Program-made: the position numbers and the translations under genes
The notes under the pieces: generated by a model
Told to the model about the DNA's origin: nothing
The model's database searches: none
Seen by the model: only the letters and a program-made list of their open reading frames with translations
Shown: positions 51,548-61,221 of the stretch, piece after piece
Numbering within the stretch: position 1 is the first letter of the stretch
Layout of the letters: each line of letters begins with the position of its first letter
From: Allomuricauda ruestringensis DSM 13258
Lineage (GTDB): Bacteria > Bacteroidota > Bacteroidia > Flavobacteriales > Flavobacteriaceae
Direction of reading: 5' to 3'
DNA length: 64,000 nucleotides
Assembly (NCBI RefSeq): GCF_000224085.1
Contig: NC_015945.1
Span: forward strand, 1,933,501 to 1,997,500

Positions 51548-52255
51548 TTAAACATTGACCACGGTTCCGATATTTTCTCCAGATACTATTTTCATTAAAT
51601 TACCTCGGGTGTTCATGTCGAACACCACGATGGGCAATTCGTTTTCTTGGCTTAAGGTAAACGCGGTGGTGTCCATCACTTTAAGTCCTTTGGAAAGCAC
51701 TTCGTTAAAGGAAATGGAATCGAATTTAGTGGCGTTTTTGTCTTTTTCAGGATCGGATGTGTAAATGCCATCTACACGGGTGCCTTTTAAAATTACATCT
51801 GCCTTTATTTCGATGGCTCTCAAAACCGCAGCGGAATCCGTGGTGAAATATGGATTTCCCGTTCCGCCTCCAAAGATGACCACTCTTCCTTTTTCCAAAT
51901 GGCGGATGGCCCTTCTTCGGATAAAGGGCTCGGCAACCTCATTTATTTTGATGGCCGATTGCAGCCTTGTCTGCACTCCTTTTATCTCTAAGGCGCTTTG
52001 CAACGCTAAACCATTAATTACCGTGGCCAACATGCCCATGTGGTCTCCTTGTACCCGGTCCATGCCTTGGCTGGCTCCTGCGAGGCCTCTAAAAATGTTT
52101 CCTCCACCGATTACGATGGCTACTTCAACACCTTTATCGATTACAGATTTTATTTCTTCGGCATATTCATCCAACCGGTTGGCATCAATGCCATATTGTT
52201 GTTCGCCCATTAAGGCTTCTCCACTTAATTTTAATAAAATTCTTTTGTAATGCAT
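51548..52255 (-). CDS. pyrH: Uridylate kinase
   Basis: A 235-residue hexameric UMP kinase. It begins '[15 protein letters not shown]', followed by the GGGN loop in '[10 protein letters not shown]', the '[16 protein letters not shown]' segment and '[16 protein letters not shown]'. It makes UDP for all pyrimidine nucleotides. It sits between tsf and frr, with a terminator of tsf just upstream (52336-52367). Confidence 0.95.
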   Translation of the reverse strand: MHYKRILLKLSGEALMGEQQYGIDANRLDEYAEEIKSVIDKGVEVAIVIGGGNIFRGLAGASQGMDRVQGDHMGMLATVINGLALQSALEIKGVQTRLQSAIKINEVAEPFIRRRAIRHLEKGRVVIFGGGTGNPYFTTDSAAVLRAIEIKADVILKGTRVDGIYTSDPEKDKNATKFDSISFNEVLSKGLKVMDTTAFTLSQENELPIVVFDMNTRGNLMKIVSGENIGTVVNV

Positions 52256-52335
52256 TGAGAGTTTCTTGAAGTCCGGACAAAAATAATCAAAATTATTTAC
52301 GGGAAATGAAGAATTATTGGTTTGATATGGACATT

Positions 52336-52367
52336 AAAAAACCGCTTCTGTTGGGAAGCGGTTTTTT
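52336..52367. terminator. Terminator downstream of tsf
   Basis: A 13-bp perfect stem AAAAAACCGCTTC / GAAGCGGTTTTTT with a 6-base loop and T runs on both strands. It lies 20 bp after the tsf stop and probably separates rpsB-tsf from pyrH-frr. Confidence 0.85.
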
Positions 52368-52387
52368 GAATTTATTGTTGTGGTGAA

Positions 52388-53212
52388 TTAACCCAATGCT
52401 ACTCTCGAAAAACTGGTAACTTCCAAGCTGGAATCCACCGACTTAACGTATTGGGCAACGCTTTGTTTGCTATCTTTAATGAAAGCTTGGTTCACCAAAG
52501 TGTTGTCTTTAAAGAAGCGCTGTAATTTGCCTTGAGCGATTTTGTCCAACATTTCTTCTGGCTTGCCTTCTTCGCGCAATTGATCTTTTGCAATCTCGAT
52601 TTCCTTATCGATGATGGATTGATCAACGCCTTCTTCGTCCAAGGCAACAGGATTCATTGCGGCAGCTTGCATGGCTACGTCTTTTGCGGCTTCGGCAGCA
52701 CCATCAACATTGGCGGACAAACCTACCAAAGTGGCGATTTTGTTACCCGCGTGGATGTAAGAACCTACGAAAGGAGCGTTCAATCTTTCAAAACTTCCAA
52801 TCTCGATTTTTTCACCGATAACACCGGTTTGCTCTGTCAATTTATCGGCAACGGTCATTCCATCAAAGGAAGCAGCTAGGAAATCGTCTTTGCTCTCGTA
52901 ACCTAAAGCCAAATCTGCCAAATCGTTCGCAAGTTTTACAAAAGTGTCGTTCTTGGCAACAAAGTCGGTTTCGCAGTTCAAGGAGATAACAACACCTTGT
53001 GTGCTATCACCATTTACTTTTGCGATGGCTGCACCTTCAGATGATTCTCTGTCGGCTCTTTTTGCCGCAACTTTTTGACCTTTTTTTCTTAGGATCTCAA
53101 TTGCTTGGTCGAAATCACCTTCGGCTTCGACCAAAGCTTTTTTACAATCCATCATTCCAGCTCCAGTGGCCTTTCTTAATTTATTTACTTCTGCGGCGGT
53201 AATCTTTGCCAT
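52388..53212 (-). CDS. tsf: Elongation factor Ts
   Basis: A 274-residue nucleotide exchange factor for EF-Tu. The N-terminal UBA-like part ends in the signature 'LRKATGAGMMDCKKALVEAEGD' region (about 11-32). The core has 'GVVISLNCETDFVAKND' and 'VGSYIHAGNKIATLV'. Length and gene order rpsB-tsf are standard. The gap to rpsB is 80 bp. Confidence 0.96.
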   Translation of the reverse strand: MAKITAAEVNKLRKATGAGMMDCKKALVEAEGDFDQAIEILRKKGQKVAAKRADRESSEGAAIAKVNGDSTQGVVISLNCETDFVAKNDTFVKLANDLADLALGYESKDDFLAASFDGMTVADKLTEQTGVIGEKIEIGSFERLNAPFVGSYIHAGNKIATLVGLSANVDGAAEAAKDVAMQAAAMNPVALDEEGVDQSIIDKEIEIAKDQLREEGKPEEMLDKIAQGKLQRFFKDNTLVNQAFIKDSKQSVAQYVKSVDSSLEVTSFSRVALG

Positions 53213-53292
53213 TTTCTTTTCTTTTTTAAATTTTACGTAAAGTAAAACACTGTAAAAGTGTTTTTGTTTAGGACAATGTTAAATCAGCAGGT

Positions 53293-54393
53293 TTATTCAA
53301 CGCCACCTTTTACGTTGTCTTGCCATTCTTTAAGTTCGTCCCATTTTCCATCGGCAGCCATTTTAGCTTGTTTTGGCCAAGATGTCGGGTCCAAGTGGGC
53401 TAAAGTTGAGCTTGCCTCGGTCAAGATTTCCTTAACTTTTTCGGCATCGGCATCAGCAAGTTCGGCGTAAGTTTTTACTCCGTTGGCTACAAGAGCTTCG
53501 GCAGCTTTTGGTCCAATACCTTCAATTTTGGTAAGGTCGTCCGGTTTTGCCTCTTCTTTAGCTTCTTTTTTTGGAGCTTCGGCTTCAGCTTTTTTGGCTG
53601 GTTTTTCCTCAACGACTTTTTCTTCCTTTTTTGGAGTAGCCTCAGCTTTTTCCTTCTCTTTCTTAGAATCTTCTTCTTTGTCTTTTCCGCTATTTTTCTC
53701 GCTCTTGCGCTCTTCCAAACCTTCGGCCACAGCTTGGGTTACGGATTCCATGATTGCTTCGATGGATTTACCTGCATCGTCGTTGGATGGGATGGCGTAA
53801 TCAACATCGCGAGGGTCTGAGTTGGTATCTACCATTGCAAAAATTGGAATGTTCAATTTTTGGGCCTCTTTAACTGCGATGTGCTCACGCATGGTGTCTA
53901 CAATAAAAAGCGCACCTGGCAAACGGGTCATGTCGGCAATAGAACCTAAGTTTTTGTCCAACTTGGCACGCAAACGGTCAACTTGCAATCTTTCTTTTTT
54001 GGAAAGGGTGTTGAAAGTACCGTCTTTCTTCATGCGGTCGATAGCTGCCATTTTCTTAACAGCTTTACGAATGGTTACAAAGTTGGTCAACATACCACCG
54101 GGCCATCTTTCGGTGATGTACGGCATGTTCACTTTGGATACTTTGTCCGCTACAATGTCCTTTGCTTGTTTTTTTGTGGCTACAAATAGGATTTTTCTTC
54201 CCGAGGATGCAATTTTCTTAAGGGCTTCGTTGGCCTCTTCAAGTTTTGCAACTGTTTTGTAGAGATTGATTACGTGGATTCCGTTACGCTCCATGTAGAT
54301 GTAAGGAGCCATGTTCGGATTCCACTTCCTTGTTAGGTGGCCAAAATGAACACCTGCTTCCAGTAAGTCTTTTACTTCAATTTTACTTGCCAT
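53293..54393 (-). CDS. rpsB: Ribosomal protein S2 with a C-terminal helix-hairpin-helix extension
   Basis: A 366-residue protein. Residues 1-228 are a complete S2 ('AGVHFGHLTRKWNPNM', 'FVATKKQA', 'TERWPGGMLTNF'). Residues 229-284 are a Lys/Glu/Ala-rich linker. Residues 285-366 form an extra domain starting 'DDLTKIEGIGPKAAEAL', a helix-hairpin-helix of the type seen attached to several Bacteroidota ribosomal proteins. Usual S2 is about 240 residues. The tail may bind rRNA or DNA. It lies between rpsI and tsf. Confidence 0.94.
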   Translation of the reverse strand: MASKIEVKDLLEAGVHFGHLTRKWNPNMAPYIYMERNGIHVINLYKTVAKLEEANEALKKIASSGRKILFVATKKQAKDIVADKVSKVNMPYITERWPGGMLTNFVTIRKAVKKMAAIDRMKKDGTFNTLSKKERLQVDRLRAKLDKNLGSIADMTRLPGALFIVDTMREHIAVKEAQKLNIPIFAMVDTNSDPRDVDYAIPSNDDAGKSIEAIMESVTQAVAEGLEERKSEKNSGKDKEEDSKKEKEKAEATPKKEEKVVEEKPAKKAEAEAPKKEAKEEAKPDDLTKIEGIGPKAAEALVANGVKTYAELADADAEKVKEILTEASSTLAHLDPTSWPKQAKMAADGKWDELKEWQDNVKGGVE

Positions 54394-54542
54394 TTCTTGT
54401 ACTTAGTTTACGTTCCGTTGTAGTAGCAATGCATTGGTGGTCACAAAATTTTGTTCGCCCAACCCATTTAGATGCTAAACTAGTTTCCAAAAAGTTGAAT
54501 TGTTAATCCTTTTTGGAACAACGACAACTTGGTTAAAAATTT

Positions 54543-54577
54543 AACCCTGAAAGTATAGTACATAATTTCAGGGTTTT
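54543..54577 (-). terminator. Probable terminator of rplM-rpsI
   Basis: A 10-bp stem AACCCTGAAA (54543-54552) / TTTCAGGGTT (54566-54575) with a 13-base loop. On the minus strand it is followed by AAATTTTTAACC. It lies between the rpsI stop and the rpsB start. Confidence 0.6.
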
Positions 54578-54621
54578 CAATGAACTTATCTATAATTGAG
54601 TGTCGAAACACCCAAAGTATA

Positions 54622-55008
54622 TTAACGTTTGGAGAATTGGAATTTCTTACGGGCTTTCTTCTGACCGAATTTCTTTCTTTCTACCATTCTCGGGTCTCTT
54701 GTCAATAGGCCTTCTGGCTTAAGAATCCCTCTGTTTTCTGCGTCTATTTCGCACATTGCTCTGGACAAAGCCAAACGAACAGCTTCTGCCTGACCGGTGA
54801 TGCCACCACCGAAAACATTTACTTTTACGTCGTAATTGCCATCAGTTTCGGTTAAAGTGAAAGGTTGTTTCACCTTGTACTGCAATGTACCTGTGGTAAA
54901 GTAATCGTTAAGATCTCTTTTGTTTACTGTGATGTTTCCAGATCCTTCGGAAACATATACTCTGGCCACTGCGGTTTTTCTTCTACCTATCTTATGAACC
55001 ACTTCCAT
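54622..55008 (-). CDS. rpsI: Ribosomal protein S9
   Basis: A 128-residue S9 with '[13 protein letters not shown]' at the N-terminus, '[20 protein letters not shown]' in the centre and the conserved basic tail ending '[12 protein letters not shown]', which reaches the ribosomal P site. Its ATG overlaps the rplM stop by one base (TAATG), so translation is coupled. Confidence 0.96.
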   Translation of the reverse strand: MEVVHKIGRRKTAVARVYVSEGSGNITVNKRDLNDYFTTGTLQYKVKQPFTLTETDGNYDVKVNVFGGGITGQAEAVRLALSRAMCEIDAENRGILKPEGLLTRDPRMVERKKFGQKKARKKFQFSKR

Positions 55009-55463
55009 TATTTGTAGTCGTTTAAGTTTATAGCTTTTGGTTTTTGCGCTTCTTGCCCGTGCTCAGCACCTGCATATACTTTAAGGTTTCTGAACAAGTC
55101 AGCTCCAAGTTTGTTTTTTGGAAGCATTCCTTTCACAGACCCTTCGATAATACGCTCAGGATGTTTTTCCAATACTTCTCTAGCGGAAGCGGAACGTTGT
55201 CCACCTGGATAACCAGTATACCTTAGATATTCCTTCTCATCCCACTTGTTGCCCGACATGTCGATTTTTTCAGCATTGATGACAATTACATTGTCTCCAC
55301 AATCAACATGGGGGGTAAAGTTGGTCTTATATTTCCCTCTGAGTATTTTGGCTACTTTAGACGCCAATCTTCCTAAGGTCTGTCCTTCAGCATCAACCAA
55401 TAACCATTGTTTGTCAACAGTAGATTTATTGGCGGAAATAGTTTTATAACTTAATGTATCCAC
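55008..55463 (-). CDS. rplM: Ribosomal protein L13
   Basis: A 151-residue L13 with '[16 protein letters not shown]' near the N-terminus, '[16 protein letters not shown]' and the signature region '[22 protein letters not shown]'. It is the first gene of the rplM-rpsI operon, behind a strong promoter at 55510-55540. Confidence 0.96.
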   Translation of the reverse strand: MDTLSYKTISANKSTVDKQWLLVDAEGQTLGRLASKVAKILRGKYKTNFTPHVDCGDNVIVINAEKIDMSGNKWDEKEYLRYTGYPGGQRSASAREVLEKHPERIIEGSVKGMLPKNKLGADLFRNLKVYAGAEHGQEAQKPKAINLNDYK

Positions 55464-55509
55464 TTCTCGAATATTATTGATTTAATAACCTATCCCGAAT
55501 AACGGGCTG

Positions 55510-55540
55510 CAAATGTACAATTATTAGATTGAAATACAAA
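55510..55540 (-). promoter_or_regulatory. Promoter of rplM-rpsI
   Basis: Read on the minus strand: -33 TTTG (55537-55540), 19 bp, then the perfect -7 element TACATTTG (55510-55517), 46 bp before the rplM ATG. A good example of the ordinary Bacteroidota promoter, for contrast with the FNR-type ones. Confidence 0.7.
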
Positions 55541-55709
55541 TGGTTGATCGGGAATATTTTTCTACTTTTTTCAATTCCATTCCTTGGCTTCAAAAAAGGC
55601 CATGATCAAGCTCTGTAAAATGTTAAAAAAAGACTAAAAAAAACCATAGGTGTAACTCTTCCCCTTTCCACAAGTCTTTACCATGTCAATCTAACCAAAA
55701 AACGATCAA

Positions 55710-58361
55710 GTGAGAAACGTAGTCTTAGTTTTCTTTAACCTATTCTTTTTTCATAATCTTCAAGCACAAGACTCCACGGAAGTAATCTTCAAAAAAAAAT
55801 ATACCACCAAGGCCTTAGACGAATATGCTGCCCCGACCATTAATGGTATTTTAGAAGATGAAGCTTGGAACATGGTAGAATGGGGCGGGGATTATATAGA
55901 ATGGCAACCCGATGAGAACACGCCACCTTCCCATCAAACCAAATTTAAAATACTTTATGATAGCAAGAATTTATATATAGGTGTACGTTGTTATGATTCC
56001 GAACCCGATAAAATTGTACGGAGATTGTCTCGTAGGGATGGTTTTGATGGAGATTGGGTGGAGTTTAATATCGATAGTTATTTTGATAAGCGTACCGCAT
56101 TCTCTTTTACCATTACTGCTGCTGGAGTAAAGGGCGATGAGTTTATATCCAACAATGGCAACAATTGGGACTCCAGCTGGAACCCCATTTGGTACGCCAA
56201 AGCCCATGTGGATGATGAGGGCTGGACGGCCGAACTACGAATTCCATTGAGTCAATTAAAATTTGGCAGTGCCGAAGAGCAGGTTTGGGGTTTTCAGTCG
56301 ACCAGGCGATTTTTTAGAAACGAGGAGCGTTCCGTTTGGCAACGAAAACCTGTGGATCAGCCTGGTTGGGTAAGTGAGTTTGGAGAACTGCACGGTCTAA
56401 AAAATATTGAGCCTCAAAAACAATTGGAGATTCAGCCCTACACAGTGGCCAAGACCGAAACCTACGAAGCAGAGGAAGGGAATCCGTTTCGAGATGGAAG
56501 CGAAAGTAATATCACGGCAGGTCTGGATGCCAAAATTGGCATTACTAACGACCTTACCTTGGATTTAACGGTCAACCCTGATTTTGGACAAGTAGATGCC
56601 GACCCATCGGCCATAGCCTTAGATGGGTTTCAGATATTCTTCCAAGAGCGACGCCCATTTTTTGTGGAGAACAAGAATATTTTCGATTTTAGGGTATCGC
56701 AATCCGAAGCTGGGAATACATTCGGTTCCGATAATATTTTTTATTCCCGTAGAATCGGTAGAAGCCCGCAAGGGTATCCCGATACATCGGACGATGAGTT
56801 TGTGGACCAACCGGACAACACTCCAATTATTGGGGCGGCAAAATTTAGCGGCAAAACCAAAGATGGATGGGCCATTGGCGTGCTCGAAAGTGTTACGGCA
56901 CAACGAACCGCCACTATTATTAATGGTGAAGGAAATACCAGAAAGGAAATGGTGGAACCCCTTACCAATTATTTTGTAGGAAGATTACAAAAGGATTTTA
57001 ACCAAAGAAACTCTTATGTCGGCGGCATATTTACGGCCACCAACCGCGAACAAGTTCCTGGACAGCTCAATTTTTTACATGATGCCGCTTACACAGGAGG
57101 TTTGGATTTTAAGCACCAATGGGCCAACCGAGATTGGTATTTTGGGGGAAATATCACCATGAGCCATGTTCGAGGAAGCGAAGAAGCGATTACAAATACC
57201 CAACAATCCATTACACATTTGTTCAATAGGGTAGGTGCCGATCATGTTGCCGTAGACACCACCCGAACATCATTGACGGGTACCGGAGGTAATGTACAAA
57301 TAGGTAAGGTGGGCAATGGGCATTGGAAATTTGAATCGGGGGCCACGTGGCGGTCACCGGAATTGGAACTCAACGATATTGGGTTTCAACGGCAGGCGGA
57401 TGATGTACGGCATTATACCTGGATAGGCTACCAAACCTTAAAACCGGACAGTACTTTTAGGCGCGTCGGTATCAATTATAACCATTGGACAGCATGGGAC
57501 TTTCAAGGGAACCATAATTATTTACAGTTTAACACCAACAGTTGGCAAAACTGGAAAAATAACTGGAGAACCAATGTCGGGTTCAATTTTGCGCCAATCG
57601 AGTATTCCAATTTTGCTTTACGTGGAGGACCGAGGTTAAGACAATCCCCTTGGATGAGTTTTTGGAACAGCATCAATACCGATAACCGGAAAAAATTAAG
57701 GTTCTCCTTTTTTCACAACGGAAGAAAAGCACTGGACAATTCTATAAAGAGTTATTATTTGGAAGGTGGCTTTGTATATCAACCGATAAATGCGTTGCGG
57801 ATTTCGGCATTTCCATCCTTGGAGATCAATCACGATAAGCTACAGTTCATTGATAATTTTGATGACGTCAACGGCTTACCCCGTTATCTCAATGGAGAAA
57901 TCAACCAGCGAACTCTAAGTATGTCGTTTCGGTTGAATTATACCATCAACCCCAACCTCACCATTCAATATTGGGGGCAACCGTTTATTTCGAGAGGCCG
58001 CTATTCCAACTTTAAACATGTTACGGACCCCGTAGCCAAAACTTTTGAAAATAGGTTTGTGCAATACAGTACCGATCAAACCAGTTTGATGGATGGAACT
58101 TATGCCGTTGATGAAGATTTGGATGGGGTTACCGATTTCAGTTTTGATGACCCCGATTTTTCCTTTGTGCAGTTTCGTTCCAATTTGGTAATCCGTTGGG
58201 AATACATACCAGGTTCTGAGATATTTTTGGTATGGTCGCAGGATGTTTCCAGAAACGGTGACCCCACCAATGGCCTGTTGTCCGGTTTGGGAGATAATAT
58301 TTTTGGGCAAAAACCGCAAAACATCTTTTTATTGAAGGCTACTTACCGATTTGTGTTGTAA
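55710..58361 (+). CDS. DUF5916 outer-membrane protein with N-terminal CBM9-like domain
   Basis: An 883-residue exported protein. It starts with GTG at 55710; the only nearby ATG runs into a stop after three codons, and the chosen start gives a proper signal peptide (about 1-19, 'NLFFFHNLQA'). Residues about 35-235 resemble a family 9 carbohydrate-binding/DOMON-like domain ('GILEDEAWNMVEW', 'FKILYDSKNLYIGVRCYDSEP'). The rest is strand-rich, with 'LDLTVNPDFGQVDADPSAI' and 'FFQERRPFFVENK' typical of DUF5916. It ends in an aromatic strand 'FLLKATYRFVL', suggesting an outer-membrane barrel. Function unknown. Confidence 0.85.
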   Translation: MRNVVLVFFNLFFFHNLQAQDSTEVIFKKKYTTKALDEYAAPTINGILEDEAWNMVEWGGDYIEWQPDENTPPSHQTKFKILYDSKNLYIGVRCYDSEPDKIVRRLSRRDGFDGDWVEFNIDSYFDKRTAFSFTITAAGVKGDEFISNNGNNWDSSWNPIWYAKAHVDDEGWTAELRIPLSQLKFGSAEEQVWGFQSTRRFFRNEERSVWQRKPVDQPGWVSEFGELHGLKNIEPQKQLEIQPYTVAKTETYEAEEGNPFRDGSESNITAGLDAKIGITNDLTLDLTVNPDFGQVDADPSAIALDGFQIFFQERRPFFVENKNIFDFRVSQSEAGNTFGSDNIFYSRRIGRSPQGYPDTSDDEFVDQPDNTPIIGAAKFSGKTKDGWAIGVLESVTAQRTATIINGEGNTRKEMVEPLTNYFVGRLQKDFNQRNSYVGGIFTATNREQVPGQLNFLHDAAYTGGLDFKHQWANRDWYFGGNITMSHVRGSEEAITNTQQSITHLFNRVGADHVAVDTTRTSLTGTGGNVQIGKVGNGHWKFESGATWRSPELELNDIGFQRQADDVRHYTWIGYQTLKPDSTFRRVGINYNHWTAWDFQGNHNYLQFNTNSWQNWKNNWRTNVGFNFAPIEYSNFALRGGPRLRQSPWMSFWNSINTDNRKKLRFSFFHNGRKALDNSIKSYYLEGGFVYQPINALRISAFPSLEINHDKLQFIDNFDDVNGLPRYLNGEINQRTLSMSFRLNYTINPNLTIQYWGQPFISRGRYSNFKHVTDPVAKTFENRFVQYSTDQTSLMDGTYAVDEDLDGVTDFSFDDPDFSFVQFRSNLVIRWEYIPGSEIFLVWSQDVSRNGDPTNGLLSGLGDNIFGQKPQNIFLLKATYRFVL

Positions 58362-58520
58362 ATGTCACATCGAGCTGTCATCCTGAGCGCAGTCGAAGGA
58401 GCAGTCGAGATGTCTAGGAAGGCATAATTTTCATTCCTCACGGATGCCGAGGGTAGTCGAAGCGCGATGCAGAATCCAAGTCACATTAGTTGATAGATTC
58501 CTGCTTTTGCAGGAATGACA
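58362..58520. repeat. Cluster of dispersed intergenic palindromes
   Basis: Contains 'CTGAGCGCAGTCGAAGG', 'GCAGTCGAGATGTC', 'GGTAGTCGAAGCGCGA' and a perfect hairpin ATTCCTGC-TTTT-GCAGGAAT (about 58497-58516). It fills the gap between the convergent DUF5916 and hisC genes. The final hairpin could also end transcripts. Confidence 0.6.
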
Positions 58521-58522
58521 TC

Positions 58523-59623
58523 TTAGCTGGCAGTTATTTTCCTGAGTGCTTTCACCAATGCTTCATTCGCTTCGGCATCACCTATGGTGATCCGTACCTT
58601 GCCAGGTGCGCCAAACTGTGAAACAGGACGAACCATAATCCCTTCTTCCATCATTTTGTCCGTGAATTCCATTTCAGGTAATGGCGGGTCAATAATAAAA
58701 AAGTTCGCTTGGCTTGGCCAATATGTAATGCCCAATTCATCAAAAGCCTTCGCAATAAAAGCTCTGCCGTCCAGTACGGTTTTTACGGTTTTTGCAATAA
58801 ATCCGGTATCATTTAATGCTCCAATGGCCGCTTCAATGGAGGTCAAGGGAAGTAGAAAGGGCTTATGGATTAGACGCACGTAGTTGGCAATAGTTGCCGT
58901 GGTATACCCATATCCAATACGTTGCCCTGCGAGACCATAGGTTTTGGAAAAACTATTGAGTCCTACTACATTGTGGCCTTCCAGTACATACGGCAATGCG
59001 GTCACATAATCTTCGGCGTCCGCAAAATGGCGATAGACTTCATCAAACACCACCGCAATAGTTGCGGGGACACGAGTTATGAAATCGTCCATCACCGATT
59101 TGGGAATATAGGTGCCCGTTGGATTGTTGGGACTGGTCAAGAATATCACCTTGGTCTTCTCGTTGATGGCATTCAAGATACCCTCCACATCCAATTCGTA
59201 GTTGGGTGATAGTAGAGGCACATCTACCTGATTGGCACCATACCATCTAGAAAAAACGGAGTAGGGCAGAAAGCAAGGATTGGAGAAAATTACCTCGTCC
59301 CCTTCGTTGATAAAAGCTCGGAGAATAATGTCGATAACTTCCGAACCGCTATTGCCGCACAAAAACTGGTCGGCGCTCAACTGACCATCAAAGTCTTGGA
59401 CCAAGGCCTCGCGTAAACGGATGTCCGTTTGATCTGGGTAAATATCAATTTTGTCCATGGCGACCTTCATCGCGGCAACGGCCTTGGGCGATGCACCCAA
59501 AGGATTTTCATTGGAGGAGAGCTTGTATATTTTTTTATCCGTCGGGGGAATGTTTTTTCCCCCTTTATATACCTCTTTTGGTACCAAATGGAGTTTGAAG
59601 ATGGATTCGATGTTTTTTTTCAT
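58523..59623 (-). CDS. hisC: Histidinol-phosphate aminotransferase-like enzyme
   Basis: A 366-residue class I/II PLP aminotransferase. 'YKLSSNENPLGASPKAV' at the N-terminus and 'PNNPTGTYIP' are typical of HisC. The PLP lysine is in 'LNSFSKTYGLAGQRIGYGY'. HisC converts imidazole-acetol phosphate to histidinol phosphate. It stands alone without other his genes, so a paralogue with another substrate (for example an aromatic amino acid) is possible. ParE follows upstream on the same strand. Confidence 0.85.
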   Translation of the reverse strand: MKKNIESIFKLHLVPKEVYKGGKNIPPTDKKIYKLSSNENPLGASPKAVAAMKVAMDKIDIYPDQTDIRLREALVQDFDGQLSADQFLCGNSGSEVIDIILRAFINEGDEVIFSNPCFLPYSVFSRWYGANQVDVPLLSPNYELDVEGILNAINEKTKVIFLTSPNNPTGTYIPKSVMDDFITRVPATIAVVFDEVYRHFADAEDYVTALPYVLEGHNVVGLNSFSKTYGLAGQRIGYGYTTATIANYVRLIHKPFLLPLTSIEAAIGALNDTGFIAKTVKTVLDGRAFIAKAFDELGITYWPSQANFFIIDPPLPEMEFTDKMMEEGIMVRPVSQFGAPGKVRITIGDAEANEALVKALRKITAS

Positions 59624-59638
59624 TTTTCTGATTGAATT

Positions 59639-59935
59639 TTAGAATAAGAATTTTATCAAATCCCTACCACCGTACAGTACCCTTATTATGCGTACATAAC
59701 CGTCCATTTTACGATAGAATATAATATGGGAAACGTAAGGGAAACTGAATAGTCCATCCTTGATTTCTTTTCTTTCTTTTCCTATATCGGGATTTTTGGC
59801 AATTGCTTCAAAGTGATTGTTCATGCCAATTAGATATTCAATGGCTTTAGAGGTACCGAATTTGTGTTCCCCATATTCAAAAATATCCTCAATTTCATCA
59901 TCTGCTTCTTGTGATAGGGTGTAGCCGCTTATCAT
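59639..59935 (-). CDS. parE: ParE/RelE-family toxin
   Basis: A 98-residue toxin of a type II system. The ParE pattern is visible: 'YTLSQEADDEIEDIFEYGEHKFG' helices at the N-terminus, 'KNPDIGKERKEIKDGLFSFP' in the middle and 'RIIRVLYGGRDLIKFLF' at the C-terminus. It poisons gyrase or, in the RelE branch, translation. Its ATG overlaps the antitoxin stop by 4 bp (59932-59935), which is typical. Confidence 0.88.
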   Translation of the reverse strand: MISGYTLSQEADDEIEDIFEYGEHKFGTSKAIEYLIGMNNHFEAIAKNPDIGKERKEIKDGLFSFPYVSHIIFYRKMDGYVRIIRVLYGGRDLIKFLF

Positions 59936-60156
59936 CTGTTTTTCTTTGACTCGATAATATCCTCCATTGTTCTTGGACTATCGGGACCGTTCCATCCTTT
60001 TTCTATTTCCCTTCTTAGGTCATCAATAACCTTGCTCCTGTATATTTTGTGCAGGCGTAATGCATCACGGATAACCTCACTATTGTTCTGATATTCCCCA
60101 GTAGCAACTTGTTCGGTAATATATTCTTCCTGTTTTTTTGTAAAACTGACATTCAT
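59932..60156 (-). CDS. parD: ParD-family antitoxin
   Basis: A 74-residue ribbon-helix-helix antitoxin. 'MNVSFTKKQEEYITEQVATGEYQNNSEVIRDALRL' is the classical ParD DNA-binding segment, here cited in parts, followed by a toxin-binding tail ('GWNGPDSPRTMEDIIESKK'). It is upstream of the toxin gene and overlaps it by 4 bp, so it is expected to repress its own operon and neutralise ParE. Confidence 0.88.
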   Translation of the reverse strand: MNVSFTKKQEEYITEQVATGEYQNNSEVIRDALRLHKIYRSKVIDDLRREIEKGWNGPDSPRTMEDIIESKKNR

Positions 60157-60235
60157 GACAAACCTATTATTGATTATTCAAAAATAAACAACATGTCTAT
60201 ATTTAGCAAATATGGATATGAAATAAATGTTTTAG

Positions 60236-60335
60236 TTGAATCCCTCATTGAGGGTTTGATTCCCCGACGTTCTACGTCGAAATGAATTAAATTTTTTCGT
60301 TTGAATACCTCGTGGGCTTGCCCCGAGGTAGTTGA
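60236..60335. repeat. Intergenic palindromes ('CCCTCATTGAGGG' type)
   Basis: Three adjacent short hairpins: CCCTCA-TTGAGGG (60241-60253), GACGTTC-TACGTC (about 60266-60279) and CCTCG-TGGGCTTGCCC-CGAGG (60308-60328). I see no gene in this gap; a short reading frame across it is composed mostly of the repeats. Confidence 0.5.
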
Positions 60336-60339
60336 TTTT

Positions 60340-61209
60340 TCATAAACCCTCCGCAAACAATAAATAAGCCATTGCCTTTACAGCATCACCATCTTCCAAT
60401 AGCTGTTTGGCCAAGGTGTGCAGTTCAGTTTTGGAAGCATTTTGTACCCCTTCATTCGCTATAATGGTTTTGATTTCTTCCGAAGAAGGAACACTTTCCA
60501 AATTTCCCAAGCGGCCCAAATTGTTTCCTGTGAGCACATCGCTCTCGCGGATGCCCTTGGGCAATGCATCTACACCAATACCTCGGGTGCGGATAGGTTT
60601 TGGAATCTCGAACAAGGATTCTTTTATGGCTCGTATATACCAATTGCCCCCCATGCGGCCCACCAAATCCAATTTTTCGGTATCCAGCACGCCATTGGTA
60701 AAGTAATCATCGTTTACATGGATCATATCAACCTGCGCAATAATCAAATTTCCTGCACCAGGGGTTTGCGCCAATTCAACCACTTCCAAAACGGTACATT
60801 CAAACGAAACGGGAGCTTCGCCCACGCGTGGTGGTTTTACTTTTATGCTTGGTACTTCGGTAAAACCAGCTTTCACAAACTCGTTCACCCCTTTATCGTA
60901 GGCAGTACTGGAGAGCGACATTTGCTCCGCCATTTTGTGGTTCACTACATTGATGACCACTTCGGGCACTTCCACCACATTTTGGTGGGTATGTTTCAAC
61001 GAATTGTCCCTGCCGCTCCTCGCAGGCGAAAATACCATCACTGGCGGATTGGAACTGAACACATTAAAAAAACTGAACGGGCTCAGGTTTACATTGCCAG
61101 CTGCGTCCACTGTACTTGCAAAGCAAATCGGCCTGGGAGCCACTGCGGTCGATAAAATACTGTACAGTTCGGGTTGAGGTATTGTGGTTGGGTCTATGGT
61201 TTTTATCAT
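60340..61209 (-). CDS. Flavin reductase-family (FMN-binding split-barrel) protein
   Basis: A 289-residue FMN-binding protein. The N-terminal 180 residues match the flavin reductase-like domain ('STAVAPRPICFASTVDAAGN', 'LSPFSFFNVFSSNPPVMVFSP', 'VGEAPVSFECTV'). The tail (about 215-289) is extra, with 'LGRLGNLESVPSSEEIKTII'. It probably reduces flavin or acts as an oxidoreductase; the substrate is unknown. It lies next to fumarylacetoacetase and homogentisate dioxygenase on the same strand, so a role in aromatic degradation is possible, but the gap of 150 bp holds repeats. Confidence 0.82.
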   Translation of the reverse strand: MIKTIDPTTIPQPELYSILSTAVAPRPICFASTVDAAGNVNLSPFSFFNVFSSNPPVMVFSPARSGRDNSLKHTHQNVVEVPEVVINVVNHKMAEQMSLSSTAYDKGVNEFVKAGFTEVPSIKVKPPRVGEAPVSFECTVLEVVELAQTPGAGNLIIAQVDMIHVNDDYFTNGVLDTEKLDLVGRMGGNWYIRAIKESLFEIPKPIRTRGIGVDALPKGIRESDVLTGNNLGRLGNLESVPSSEEIKTIIANEGVQNASKTELHTLAKQLLEDGDAVKAMAYLLFAEGL

Positions 61210-61221
61210 TAAGTTTATTTT

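Noticed and set aside
60174..60356. 60-codon minus-strand reading frame between parD and the flavin reductase gene
   Set aside because: It spans short palindromes and overlaps the end of the flavin reductase gene; no protein features.
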